From Bacteroidota bacterium (GTDB lineage Bacteria; Bacteroidota; Bacteroidia; Chitinophagales; Chitinophagaceae), in the NCBI GenBank assembly GCA_023412975.1, contig JAEZRB010000219.1, positions 1-10,041 of the forward strand: a stretch of DNA of 10,041 nucleotides, in the 5' to 3' direction. Positions 1 to 5,914 of the stretch are shown here, piece after piece. Both the position numbers and the translations under genes were made by a program. Numbering within the stretch: the first letter of the stretch is position 1; each line of letters opens with the position of its first letter. Below the pieces are notes generated by a model. It was not told the DNA's origin. It made no database searches and saw nothing but the letters and a program-made list of their open reading frames with translations.

Positions 1-310
1 CTTCAGCACCACTCACCTCTCCATAATACCGGTTGGCCTGCAGTAATCGCTTGCGCCACAATCGCCTGGATACTGAATACACATAAGTTTTTATCAAACA
101 ATTCAATTCGAAACTTCCGGACCTCGCCTTCTCGTACAGCACGATCATTGCTTCCTGGAATATGTCCTTTGCATCATCCGAAGTGCCGTTGTTGTTGATA
201 ATCAACGACTGAACAGTTCCAAAATTTTCTTTGTAGATCGTCTCAACGGCTTTTTTATCGTTGCGGGCCAGTCCTTGAAGTAAGATCCTTTCGTGATTCT
301 CTACGTTCAC
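1..310 (-). CDS. ECF-type sigma-70 family RNA polymerase sigma factor, N-terminal part (runs off the window start)
   Basis: Reading the minus strand from a GTG at 310-308 gives 103 codons that continue past the window edge. The protein starts with a short acidic helix. It then shows a sigma region 2 pattern around residues 18-95, including DDAKDIFQEAMIVLYEKAR, the region 2.1/2.2 signature of small ECF sigma factors, followed by a basic stretch (SRRLWRKRLL) typical of region 2.3/2.4, which melts and reads the -10 element. An in-frame TAA sits directly upstream of the GTG and the next in-frame ATG is about residue 54, so GTG is the likely start; AAAGGA just upstream could aid initiation. Region 4 would lie outside the window. 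It is divergent from the small lipoprotein gene and about 140 bp away from it. No anti-sigma partner is visible, so its target genes cannot be stated. Confidence 0.85.
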   Translation of the reverse strand, partial: MNVENHERILLQGLARNDKKAVETIYKENFGTVQSLIINNNGTSDDAKDIFQEAMIVLYEKARSGSFELNCLIKTYVYSVSRRLWRKRLLQANRYYGEVSGAE

Positions 311-387
311 TTATCCTTTATTTAATACTTTTTTTTAAAAATAGTAACCCTATAGCAGCCCGGGAAAATTTTTTTTAACAGTTGGGT

Positions 388-395
388 TACCTTTT
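388..395 (+). promoter_or_regulatory. weak candidate -7 element for the lipoprotein gene
   Basis: TACCTTTT matches 7 of 8 positions of the Bacteroidota -7 consensus TAnnTTTG. It would start transcription near 400 and leave a 5' leader of about 50 nt. No convincing -33 TTG is seen 19-21 bp upstream, where the DNA is a T run, so this is tentative. The surrounding 311-453 gap between the two divergent genes is A/T-rich. It also holds the inverted pair GTAACCC (344-350) and GGGTTAC (384-390). Confidence 0.3.
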
Positions 396-453
396 CCAAT
401 TATGGGTATAAAGACCTGAAATATTTCATAAACAAAAAATCAAAAACATCACA

Positions 454-630
454 ATGAAAAAGCTTTTTATCGTGTTGGCAGTAGCAAGCCTGGGTTTTGT
501 TGCGTGCAACAATGAAGCAGAAACAGAAACAACAGCAGATACTACTGTAGCTCCTGTTGAAGCAACTCCTGATACAGCAGTTGTTACTCCTGCAGACACT
601 ACTGTAGTTGCAGATACAACTGGAAAATAA
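454..630 (+). CDS. small Thr/Ala-rich lipoprotein of unknown function (58 aa)
   Basis: The ORF begins MKKLFIVLAVASLGFVAC, a classic lipoprotein signal: two Lys, a hydrophobic core at residues 4-16, and a relaxed lipobox FVA-Cys18. After lipidation at Cys18 only about 40 residues remain. They are built from Thr, Ala, Val, Pro, Asp and Glu (12 Thr), are acidic, contain no basic residue until the last Lys58, and look disordered. ADTTV-type units recur at residues 28-32, 47-51 and 53-56. Acidic residues soon after the Cys (NNEAE) resemble, but do not match exactly, the export signals that send Bacteroidota lipoproteins to the cell surface. The gene stands alone between a divergent sigma factor and a strong terminator, so it is a monocistronic unit. 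No enzymatic function can be assigned. It could be a cell-envelope spacer or a small stress-related lipoprotein, but nothing here decides that. Confidence 0.85.
   Translation: MKKLFIVLAVASLGFVACNNEAETETTADTTVAPVEATPDTAVVTPADTTVVADTTGK
535..607 (+). repeat. imperfect direct repeat inside the lipoprotein gene
   Basis: GCAGATACTACTGTAG (535-550) recurs as GCAGACACTACTGTAG (592-607), one mismatch in 16, offset by 57 bp, which is exactly 19 codons. Both copies encode ADTTV. A third related unit, GCAGATACAACT, follows at 610-621. This fits growth of the low-complexity tail by in-frame duplication. Confidence 0.6.
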
Positions 631-666
631 GTAAGAAATTCCTATCGGCAAGCAAATCGTTAGGTA

Positions 667-700
667 ACCGTCCCACCCTCCAGGGTGGGGCGGTTTTTTT
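667..700 (+). terminator. intrinsic terminator of the lipoprotein gene
   Basis: The arm ACCGTCCCACCC (667-678) pairs with GGGTGGGGCGGT (683-694) through a 4-nt TCCA loop. This gives a 12-bp G/C-rich stem with a single T.G wobble, followed directly by seven T (694-700). It lies 37 bp after the lipoprotein stop codon and should isolate that gene from the downstream helicase. Confidence 0.92.
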
Positions 701-725
701 ATCACATATTTTGTATAAATGTGAT
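701..725. repeat. 7-bp inverted repeat upstream of the helicase promoter
   Basis: ATCACAT (701-707) and ATGTGAT (719-725) form a perfect inverted repeat with an 11-bp A/T-rich spacer. It lies just after the lipoprotein terminator and about 45 bp before the -7 box of the helicase gene. It could be an operator for a dimeric regulator or simply chance; the half-site order is opposite to the CRP consensus. Confidence 0.35.
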
Positions 726-767
726 ATCCAGGTGTACAGTTAAACGACCGCTACCGCTTGAATACTT

Positions 768-775
768 TACCTTTG
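768..775 (+). promoter_or_regulatory. -7 promoter element of the DEAD-box helicase gene
   Basis: TACCTTTG is a perfect match to the Bacteroidota -7 consensus TAnnTTTG. Transcription would begin around 779-783, leaving a leader of about 30 nt before the GTG start at 812. No good -33 TTG is present at the usual spacing, so promoter strength is uncertain. Confidence 0.6.
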
Positions 776-811
776 TGGCGTTCGCCAGATCATATTAAAT
801 AAATTTAGCCA

Positions 812-2488
812 GTGATTACATTTGATTCGTTAGGTATCGAGGAAGGATTACTACGTTCTATCCAGGCCCTCGGATTTACCCAGCCTACTCCTATCCAGGA
901 AAAAGCCATCCCGGTTTTATTACATGGTACAAAAGATTTTATAGGCCTTGCCCAGACTGGCACCGGCAAAACGGCGGCATTCGGCCTACCACTTTTGCAA
1001 TTGATCCGAAAAGAGGATCGATACCCCCAGGCGCTGATCGTTTGCCCCACCCGCGAGCTCTGTCTCCAGATTACCAATGACCTCACTTCATTCAAGAAAA
1101 GTGCCGGACATATTTCTGTCACTGCCGTGTACGGTGGTACTTCTATTTCGATGCAGATCCGTGACCTGAAGAAAGGTACACATATCGTAGTGGCCACACC
1201 GGGCCGTCTGATCGACCTGATCGAAAGAAAGGCCATCAATCTTGATCAAATACACTACGTGGTGCTCGACGAGGCTGATGAGATGCTTAACATGGGTTTT
1301 AAGGAAGACATCGAGTTTATTTTAAAGAATACACCCAACCGGCAAAGCACCTGGCTGTTCAGTGCTACCATGCCACCCGAGATCAGGCAGGTTAGTAAAC
1401 GATATATGGACAAGCCCTTTGAGATCACGATCGGGAAAGTGAATGCAGGCAATGCCAATATCGACCATCAATACTATACCACACAACATCATAATCGCTA
1501 CGAAGTTTTAAAAAGGATCATCGACTTTAACCCCGGCTTATACGGGATTGTATTTGCACGTACTAAAGCCGATACCCAGGATATCGCGGAACGACTGACC
1601 CGTGAAGGATATGATATCGATGCCATCCACGGTGATCTTTCCCAGCAGCAACGTGATAAGGTGATGGGGTTATTCCGTGACAAGAGTATACAGTTGTTGA
1701 TCGCGACCGATGTAGCGGCTCGTGGAATAGATGTGACAGGGATCACGCATGTTATCAATTATGAACTGCCTGATGATGTGGAAGTTTACACGCATAGAAG
1801 CGGGAGAACTGGCAGGGCAGGTAAAAGTGGTATTTCCGTTTCAATAGTCACTCCAAAAGAAATTTACCGGCTCCGGCAGATTGAGCGCCTTTTAAATACG
1901 CGGATGCACAAAATGGACATACCGAGCGGAAAGGATGTGTGCAGGAAACAATTTTTTCATTTCATCGATAAAATGCTGCAGGCGGATATTAGTCACGGCG
2001 AGTATGAGACCTATATTCCTTTATTAAAAGAAAAGTTCGAGCATATCGATAAAGAGGAGATTCTCCAAAGAGTTGCGGCGCTCGAGTTTGATCGTTTCCT
2101 TAAGTATTATGAGAATGCCGCTGATCTCAATTTGCGTGAGGAAAAAAGAACGGAGCGAAGGGGAGAACTTGCATCCCGCGATCGGGGTGTGGATACAAGA
2201 GGCAGGAAGTTCGGTGCGAACGGCAACTATCAACGACTGTTCGTAAACCTGGGAACAAAAGATGGATTTTATAAAGCGAGCTTTCTTCAGTTTATACTGG
2301 ATATGAGTGAACTGAAGAAGGATGTACTGGGCCGTATCGACATGAAGGAAATGACGTCCTGGATTGAGATTGAGCCATCTGCGGGTAAAAAAATGATTAG
2401 GGCACTCGATGGTAAAAACTATCGTGGCCGAAAGATCAGGATGAATGATGCGAACACCGGCGGTGGCAGGAAAAAGGAACGCAGTTGA
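812..2488 (+). CDS. DEAD-box ATP-dependent RNA helicase with DbpA-type RNA-binding domain
   Basis: This 558-residue protein has the complete DEAD-box core: a Q motif (FTQPTPIQ, 22-29), Walker A AQTGTGKT (47-54), PTREL (79-83), TPGR (129-132), DEAD (153-156), SAT (184-186), ATDVAARGID (298-307) and HRSGRTGRAG (328-337). After a charged linker, residues 473-546 look like the RRM-like DbpA/CsdA RNA-binding domain (YQRLFVNLG near its start, NYRGRKIRM at its end), and the protein ends in a basic tail (GRKKERS). By family it unwinds RNA with ATP. In E. coli DbpA this C-terminal domain targets 23S rRNA hairpin 92, so a role in 50S assembly or cold adaptation is likely but not proven. An in-frame TAG two codons upstream and the lack of a nearby ATG make GTG at 812 the start. 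The gene has its own -7 box; no intrinsic terminator is visible after it. Confidence 0.95.
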   Translation: MITFDSLGIEEGLLRSIQALGFTQPTPIQEKAIPVLLHGTKDFIGLAQTGTGKTAAFGLPLLQLIRKEDRYPQALIVCPTRELCLQITNDLTSFKKSAGHISVTAVYGGTSISMQIRDLKKGTHIVVATPGRLIDLIERKAINLDQIHYVVLDEADEMLNMGFKEDIEFILKNTPNRQSTWLFSATMPPEIRQVSKRYMDKPFEITIGKVNAGNANIDHQYYTTQHHNRYEVLKRIIDFNPGLYGIVFARTKADTQDIAERLTREGYDIDAIHGDLSQQQRDKVMGLFRDKSIQLLIATDVAARGIDVTGITHVINYELPDDVEVYTHRSGRTGRAGKSGISVSIVTPKEIYRLRQIERLLNTRMHKMDIPSGKDVCRKQFFHFIDKMLQADISHGEYETYIPLLKEKFEHIDKEEILQRVAALEFDRFLKYYENAADLNLREEKRTERRGELASRDRGVDTRGRKFGANGNYQRLFVNLGTKDGFYKASFLQFILDMSELKKDVLGRIDMKEMTSWIEIEPSAGKKMIRALDGKNYRGRKIRMNDANTGGGRKKERS

Positions 2489-2540
2489 TGCGTCCAATGA
2501 TACAGTTCATCAGAAAATTTTCAAAAAAATAAAAAAATAA

Positions 2541-2571
2541 TTGTTCAGCAATCTGCGGGAAAGTATATTTG
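2541..2571 (+). promoter_or_regulatory. promoter of the aromatic amino acid operon
   Basis: TTG (2541-2543) and TATATTTG (2564-2571) are separated by 20 bp, which fits the Bacteroidota pattern of a -33 TTG and a -7 TAnnTTTG. An A-rich tract (2523-2540, almost all A) lies directly upstream of the -33 element and could act as an UP-like or bent-DNA activator; it is preceded by the palindrome GAAAATTTTC (2513-2522). Transcription should start near 2575-2578, only a few bases before the leader-peptide ATG at 2579. Confidence 0.75.
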
Positions 2572-2578
2572 ATTACGT

Positions 2579-2662
2579 ATGACAAAGGCAAACACATTCT
2601 TCGGTTTTTATTTTAGCTTCTTTTACTTTAGAATGAAGCCGGGAATGCTTTTGTTGAAATAG
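2579..2662 (+). CDS. Phe/Tyr-rich leader peptide of the aromatic operon (27 aa), pheL-like
   Basis: The ORF ATG (2579) to TAG (2660-2662) encodes 27 residues. Residues 7-17 read FFGFYFSFFYF, that is seven Phe and two Tyr in eleven codons (2597-2629). Such a run is the signature of a ribosome-mediated attenuation leader, in which a ribosome stalls at Phe (or Tyr) codons when charged tRNA is scarce. The codons right after the run, AAG CCG GGA (2636-2644, KPG), form the antiterminator strand, and the stop codon lies in the loop of that structure. The peptide sits between a good promoter and an intrinsic terminator, upstream of pheA and six further aromatic-pathway genes. There is no room for a Shine-Dalgarno site if transcription starts where predicted. 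The role is inferred from composition and layout; the peptide itself need not be stable. Confidence 0.85.
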   Translation: MTKANTFFGFYFSFFYFRMKPGMLLLK

Positions 2663-2698
2663 AAGGACAACTAAAATCAACATAGAGAATCCCGGCTT
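2636..2698 (+). promoter_or_regulatory. antiterminator structure of the Phe attenuator
   Basis: AAGCCGGGA (2636-2644), inside the leader ORF, is perfectly complementary to TCCCGGCTT (2690-2698), the 5' arm of the terminator, giving a 9-bp stem that excludes the terminator. Within the 45-nt loop, ATG (2645-2647) can pair with CAT (2681-2683), and TTTTGTTG (2649-2656) with CAACTAAAA (2668-2676) with one bulge, so the loop is itself largely folded. Stalling at Phe codons 7-15 leaves 2636-2644 free, favouring this structure and readthrough. A ribosome at the stop codon (2660) would cover part of it and leave the terminator free. Possible weak pre-emptor pairing: GCTTC (2616-2620) with GAAGC (2635-2639). 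Pairings are read directly; the switching mechanism is inferred. Confidence 0.7.
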
Positions 2699-2717
2699 AA
2701 AGCCGGGATTTTTTTTT
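2688..2717 (+). terminator. attenuator terminator upstream of pheA
   Basis: AATCCCGGC (2688-2696) pairs with GCCGGGATT (2702-2710) around a 5-nt loop, giving a 9-bp stem with a six-pair G/C core, followed by nine T (2709-2717). It lies before the pheA start rather than after any gene, so it is a premature terminator. Downstream, CCGGCT (2719-2724) can pair with AGCCGG (2701-2706), and GGATTCTC (2737-2744) with GAGAATCC (2685-2692), so a readthrough transcript has further refolding options. Confidence 0.92.
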
Positions 2718-2767
2718 GCCGGCTATAGCGTTTAAAGGATTCTCATCAGCTATGATAGAGCTTGAAC

Positions 2768-3688
2768 ATGAATAAAAGTAAAATGAAAGAAGCAGGAAAT
2801 AAACCGGTGACTACGTCAGGAGAACCTGATTCAGCCATCTTAGTTTCGCCACACAGGCCGGGCAGGATTGCCATCCAGGGATATGAGGGAAGTTTTCACC
2901 AGGTAGCAGCCCGCCATTTTTTTGGCAAGGATGTAGAGGTATTGCCATGTGCTACCTTTCGTGATGTGGTCAAACTCGCTTCCGTCAGGAAAGAAAGTGA
3001 GGGCGGTATAATGGCTATTGAAAACTCGATAGCCGGAAGCATTTTACCAAACTATAACCTGCTGCAAAAAAGTAATCTCAGGGTCACCGGGGAAGTATAC
3101 CTGCATATCCGCCAAAACTTACTGGTGAACCGCGGTGTCAGAATCGAAGACATTCGCGAAGTACATTCACATACCATGGCGCTGCAACAGTGTTACGACT
3201 TTCTCGATAAGCATAAATGGAAACTGGTGGAGACTGACGATACTGCCTTGAGTGCAAAGCATATTTACCAGCATAAGAGCAAACATATTGCTGCCATTGC
3301 CAGCAGGCTCGCGGCTGAGTTATTTGACCTCGAAGTGATCGCTCCAAATATCCATACACTTAAGAACAATTACACGCGGTTCCTGGTAGTACAACGGGAA
3401 GATCTGGCTTTACCTGTAGAAGGCGCTAATAAAGCTTCGGTAAATTTTCATACAGACCATTCACGGGGAAGCCTGGCCAAAGTTCTAACGCGGATTGCAA
3501 ACGGTGGTATTAACCTCAGCAAATTGCAAAGTTTCCCGATACCCGGCAGCGACTTCAGGTACAGTTTTCATGCGGACATGGAATTCGATTCGGTCGATCA
3601 GTTTGATGAGATCATGAAAGAAATAAAACCCCTGACCGAGGAACTGCGAGTGTATGGTATTTATAAAAGTGGGAAAGCGTCAATATGA
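2768..3688 (+). CDS. pheA: prephenate dehydratase with ACT domain
   Basis: The product (306 aa from ATG 2768) decarboxylates and dehydrates prephenate to phenylpyruvate, the last step before transamination to Phe. The dehydratase domain spans about residues 33-210: IAIQGYEGSF (34-43), AIENSIAGS (83-91), HSHTMALQQC (133-142) and the catalytic TRF triplet (203-205). A C-terminal ACT domain follows (about 222-300). It keeps GSL (234-236) where E. coli has GALV, but has QSFP (254-257) in place of the Phe-binding ESRP motif, so feedback by Phe cannot be assumed. No chorismate mutase is attached; that activity is on the DAHP synthase gene downstream. A TTG at 2762 in the same frame is possible, but the ATG two codons later is the better start. 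The first 32 residues are a nonconserved-looking extension. It is the first structural gene after the attenuator. Confidence 0.95.
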   Translation: MNKSKMKEAGNKPVTTSGEPDSAILVSPHRPGRIAIQGYEGSFHQVAARHFFGKDVEVLPCATFRDVVKLASVRKESEGGIMAIENSIAGSILPNYNLLQKSNLRVTGEVYLHIRQNLLVNRGVRIEDIREVHSHTMALQQCYDFLDKHKWKLVETDDTALSAKHIYQHKSKHIAAIASRLAAELFDLEVIAPNIHTLKNNYTRFLVVQREDLALPVEGANKASVNFHTDHSRGSLAKVLTRIANGGINLSKLQSFPIPGSDFRYSFHADMEFDSVDQFDEIMKEIKPLTEELRVYGIYKSGKASI

Positions 3689-3733
3689 ACAAATTTTTAC
3701 GTTTTAAAAACCTCTTTGGTAGATAATAATAAT

Positions 3734-4939
3734 ATGCAAACCAGTAAAAGACTCGAGGGTATAAGCGAATATTATTTTTCTCAAAAACTGAGAGAGATAG
3801 ACCAGCTAAACAAGGCCGGGAAAAAGATCATAAATCTTGGCATCGGGAGCCCTGACCTGCCGCCACATCCCGAGGTGATAAAAGTGCTGCAGGATGAAAG
3901 CGCAAAGGAAGCTGTGCACGGGTACCAGGGTTATAAAGGTGCTCCAGTTTTACGAAATGCAATCAGCGAATGGTATAACAAGTGGTATCGGGGTCAACTG
4001 GATCCTGATTCCGAAATACTCCCCTTAATAGGAAGTAAAGAAGGGATCATGCATATCTGTATGACCTATCTCGACAAGGGTGATGAAGTGCTGGTTCCTG
4101 ATCCGGGATATCCTACTTATCGAAGTGCTGTAAAACTGGCCGGAGGAAAATGCGTGGATTACAAACTGCTGGCAAAGAACGGCTATGAGCCCGAGTTTGA
4201 AAGGCTTGAACAGATGATACAGAATAGGAGAGGGAAAAGGGCTATAAAATTGATGTTTGTCAATTACCCCCATATGCCCACGGGGCACCGACCCGATCTG
4301 AACCTGTTTGAAAAGCTCGTGGCATTTGGCAGGCAACATGAAATTCTTATTGTGCATGATAACCCTTATAGTTTTATCCTGAATGAAACACCGATGAGCC
4401 TGCTCGGTGTTAAGGGAGCAAAGGATTGCGTGATTGAATTGAATTCGCTTAGTAAGAGCCATAACATGGCCGGCTGGCGGATAGGAATGTTATGTGGAGC
4501 AAAAGAACGAGTAGGCGAAGTGCTGCGTTTTAAGAGTAATATGGATAGTGGAATGTTCCTGCCCGTGCAAATGGCAGCGGCAACGGCACTTGGCCTGGAT
4601 AATGCCTGGTATAAAAATGTAAATAAAATTTATCATCAACGGCGGGAGAAAGTATTTGAATTGCTGGAACTGATCGGTTGTAAGTATTCGAAAGATCAGT
4701 CAGGGCTATTTGTTTGGGCTGCCATACCCAAAAAATATAAGGATGGTTACGAATTGAGTGATGATATTCTTTATAACAGCCAGGTCTTTATTACACCTGG
4801 TGGGATTTTCGGAAATGCAGGAAATAAATTCATAAGGGTTAGTTTATGCGGTTCTACGGAGAGATTTGAAGAAGCGATTAAAAGGATAAAAAATTCAAGA
4901 ATGCAGGCCAGTACTGCAGCAACTGAAAGAGCTGTTTAA
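3734..4939 (+). CDS. class I/II PLP-dependent aminotransferase, probably aromatic
   Basis: This 401-residue protein is a fold-type I aminotransferase. Visible motifs are the N-terminal substrate loop NLGIGSPDLP (34-43), HGYQGYKGAP (62-71), GSKEGI (100-105), the PDPGYPTY segment (122-129), HDNPYS with the PLP-pyridine Asp209 and Tyr212, and SLSKSHNMAGWRIG with the Schiff-base Lys241. A C-terminal FIRVSLCGS supplies the carboxylate-binding Arg. The usual NPTG motif reads HMPTG (180-184), so the Asn that contacts the PLP hydroxyl in AspAT is Met here. By position between pheA and tyrA it most likely converts phenylpyruvate and 4-hydroxyphenylpyruvate to Phe and Tyr. The subgroup resembles aspartate and LL-diaminopimelate aminotransferases, so substrate assignment rests on context. 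ATG 3734 is preferred over TTG 3716 as start. The gap to pheA is 45 bp, with no terminator. Confidence 0.9.
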   Translation: MQTSKRLEGISEYYFSQKLREIDQLNKAGKKIINLGIGSPDLPPHPEVIKVLQDESAKEAVHGYQGYKGAPVLRNAISEWYNKWYRGQLDPDSEILPLIGSKEGIMHICMTYLDKGDEVLVPDPGYPTYRSAVKLAGGKCVDYKLLAKNGYEPEFERLEQMIQNRRGKRAIKLMFVNYPHMPTGHRPDLNLFEKLVAFGRQHEILIVHDNPYSFILNETPMSLLGVKGAKDCVIELNSLSKSHNMAGWRIGMLCGAKERVGEVLRFKSNMDSGMFLPVQMAAATALGLDNAWYKNVNKIYHQRREKVFELLELIGCKYSKDQSGLFVWAAIPKKYKDGYELSDDILYNSQVFITPGGIFGNAGNKFIRVSLCGSTERFEEAIKRIKNSRMQASTAATERAV

Positions 4940-4964
4940 CATTTCGATTCAAAGAGAAATTAAA

Positions 4965-5858
4965 ATGGAAAATACAAAGTCGTTGAAAGTTGATGGAGTC
5001 AAAGGAAACGCAGCGCGTAAGACTATCGCTATTGTCGGCATAGGTCTCATTGGGGGCTCCCTGGCTATTCAATTACATGAAAAGAAATTGTCATCGCGAT
5101 TGATTGGCGTCGACGCTAATCCCGATCATGCGGTTAAGGCACTAGAGTTAGAACTGGTTGACGACGTATTGCCCTTAACTGAAGCGATTGAGCAATCTGA
5201 TGTGATCATACTAGCAATTCCGGTTGACAAACTGGTGGACCTATTGCCAGAGATCATGGACCAGGTAGACCGGCAGATCGTACTTGATTTGGGTTCCACT
5301 AAGAGCCAGCTTGTGTCTTCAATTAAAGATCATCCCAAAAGGGGGAGATATGTTGCCACGCATCCTATGTGGGGAACCGAATACAGCGGTCCACAGGCAG
5401 CGGTGCGTGGCGCCTATGAAAACAAGGCTGTCATTATTTGTGATGCGGGGGAAAGTGATGCAGATGCGCTCGAATGGGTAAAAGGCATGTACAAAAAAAT
5501 CGGGATGCATCTTTTGGAGATGGATGCCAGGTCACATGATTTGCACGCGGCCTATGTGAGCCATATTTCCCATATCACTTCGTTTGCATTGGCCAATACA
5601 GTGCTGGAGAAAGAGAAGGAACAGAATGCCATTTTCGAACTGGCCTCGGCGGGTTTTGAAAGTACTGTGCGACTTGCAAAAAGTAATCCGCAGATGTGGG
5701 TGCCCATTTTTATGCAAAACAGGGTAAACGTCCTGGATGTACTATCCGAACATATTGCGCAACTGACAAAATTTAAGGAAAGTATTGAGAAAGGAGACCA
5801 CGGCTTATTGCAGGGACTAATTGAAGAAGCAAACAAGATCAGGAGAATTATAAAATAA
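4965..5858 (+). CDS. tyrA: prephenate dehydrogenase
   Basis: The 297-residue product oxidatively decarboxylates prephenate to 4-hydroxyphenylpyruvate, the Tyr branch partner of PheA. The N-terminal Rossmann domain carries IAIVGIGLIGGSLA (21-34) and an acidic residue at the end of the second strand (GVD, Asp50), which suggests NAD+ rather than NADP+. DLGSTK (108-113) and ATHPMWGTEYSGP (131-143) are the family's substrate and catalytic region, His133 matching the conserved catalytic His. The C-terminal half is the helical dimerisation domain with HAAYVSHISH. Unlike E. coli TyrA there is no fused chorismate mutase, and unlike the B. subtilis enzyme there is no C-terminal ACT domain, so direct Tyr feedback through an ACT domain is not expected. 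It starts 25 bp after the aminotransferase stop with no intervening signal. Confidence 0.94.
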   Translation: MENTKSLKVDGVKGNAARKTIAIVGIGLIGGSLAIQLHEKKLSSRLIGVDANPDHAVKALELELVDDVLPLTEAIEQSDVIILAIPVDKLVDLLPEIMDQVDRQIVLDLGSTKSQLVSSIKDHPKRGRYVATHPMWGTEYSGPQAAVRGAYENKAVIICDAGESDADALEWVKGMYKKIGMHLLEMDARSHDLHAAYVSHISHITSFALANTVLEKEKEQNAIFELASAGFESTVRLAKSNPQMWVPIFMQNRVNVLDVLSEHIAQLTKFKESIEKGDHGLLQGLIEEANKIRRIIK

Positions 5859-5914
5859 AAATATCATTACGCCCTTTATTCGGAGGGTACTAACTTTACA
5901 AACCAATAATTTAT

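Noticed and set aside
400..705. Cys-rich 101-codon ORF on the minus strand opposite the lipoprotein gene
   Set aside because: The Cys and Ser runs are the antisense reading of the ACA/GCA/ACT-rich lipoprotein tail, and the frame crosses the terminator hairpin; there is no start signal.
701..725. CRP/FNR binding site
   Set aside because: The half-sites are in the order ATCACA...TGTGAT with an 11-bp spacer, the reverse of the TGTGA-N6-TCACA consensus; kept only as a plain inverted repeat.
2489..2540. Terminator after the helicase gene
   Set aside because: The palindrome GAAAATTTTC (2513-2522) is A/T only and is followed by A, not T, on the plus strand; no intrinsic terminator can be supported.
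2579..2717. T-box or other tRNA/metabolite riboswitch in the pheA leader
   Set aside because: There is no T-box consensus or large aptamer, and the leader is too short. The aromatic-rich ORF explains the terminator/antiterminator pair by ribosome stalling.
2762..2767. TTG at 2762 as the pheA start (and TTG 3716 for the aminotransferase)
   Set aside because: An ATG follows within two to six codons in both cases, and the extra residues add nothing conserved.
2752..2775. Seven-codon ORF (ATG 2752 to TAA 2775) overlapping the pheA start
   Set aside because: It could couple translation to pheA, but so short an ORF is common by chance and it has no informative composition.
5882..5898. Internal promoter or Shine-Dalgarno upstream of the DAHP synthase fusion (GGAGGG at 5882-5887, TAACTTTA at 5891-5898)
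   Set aside because: The GGAGG is about 28 nt from the ATG, too far for initiation. The -7-like box ends in A instead of G and has no -33 TTG at the right spacing.
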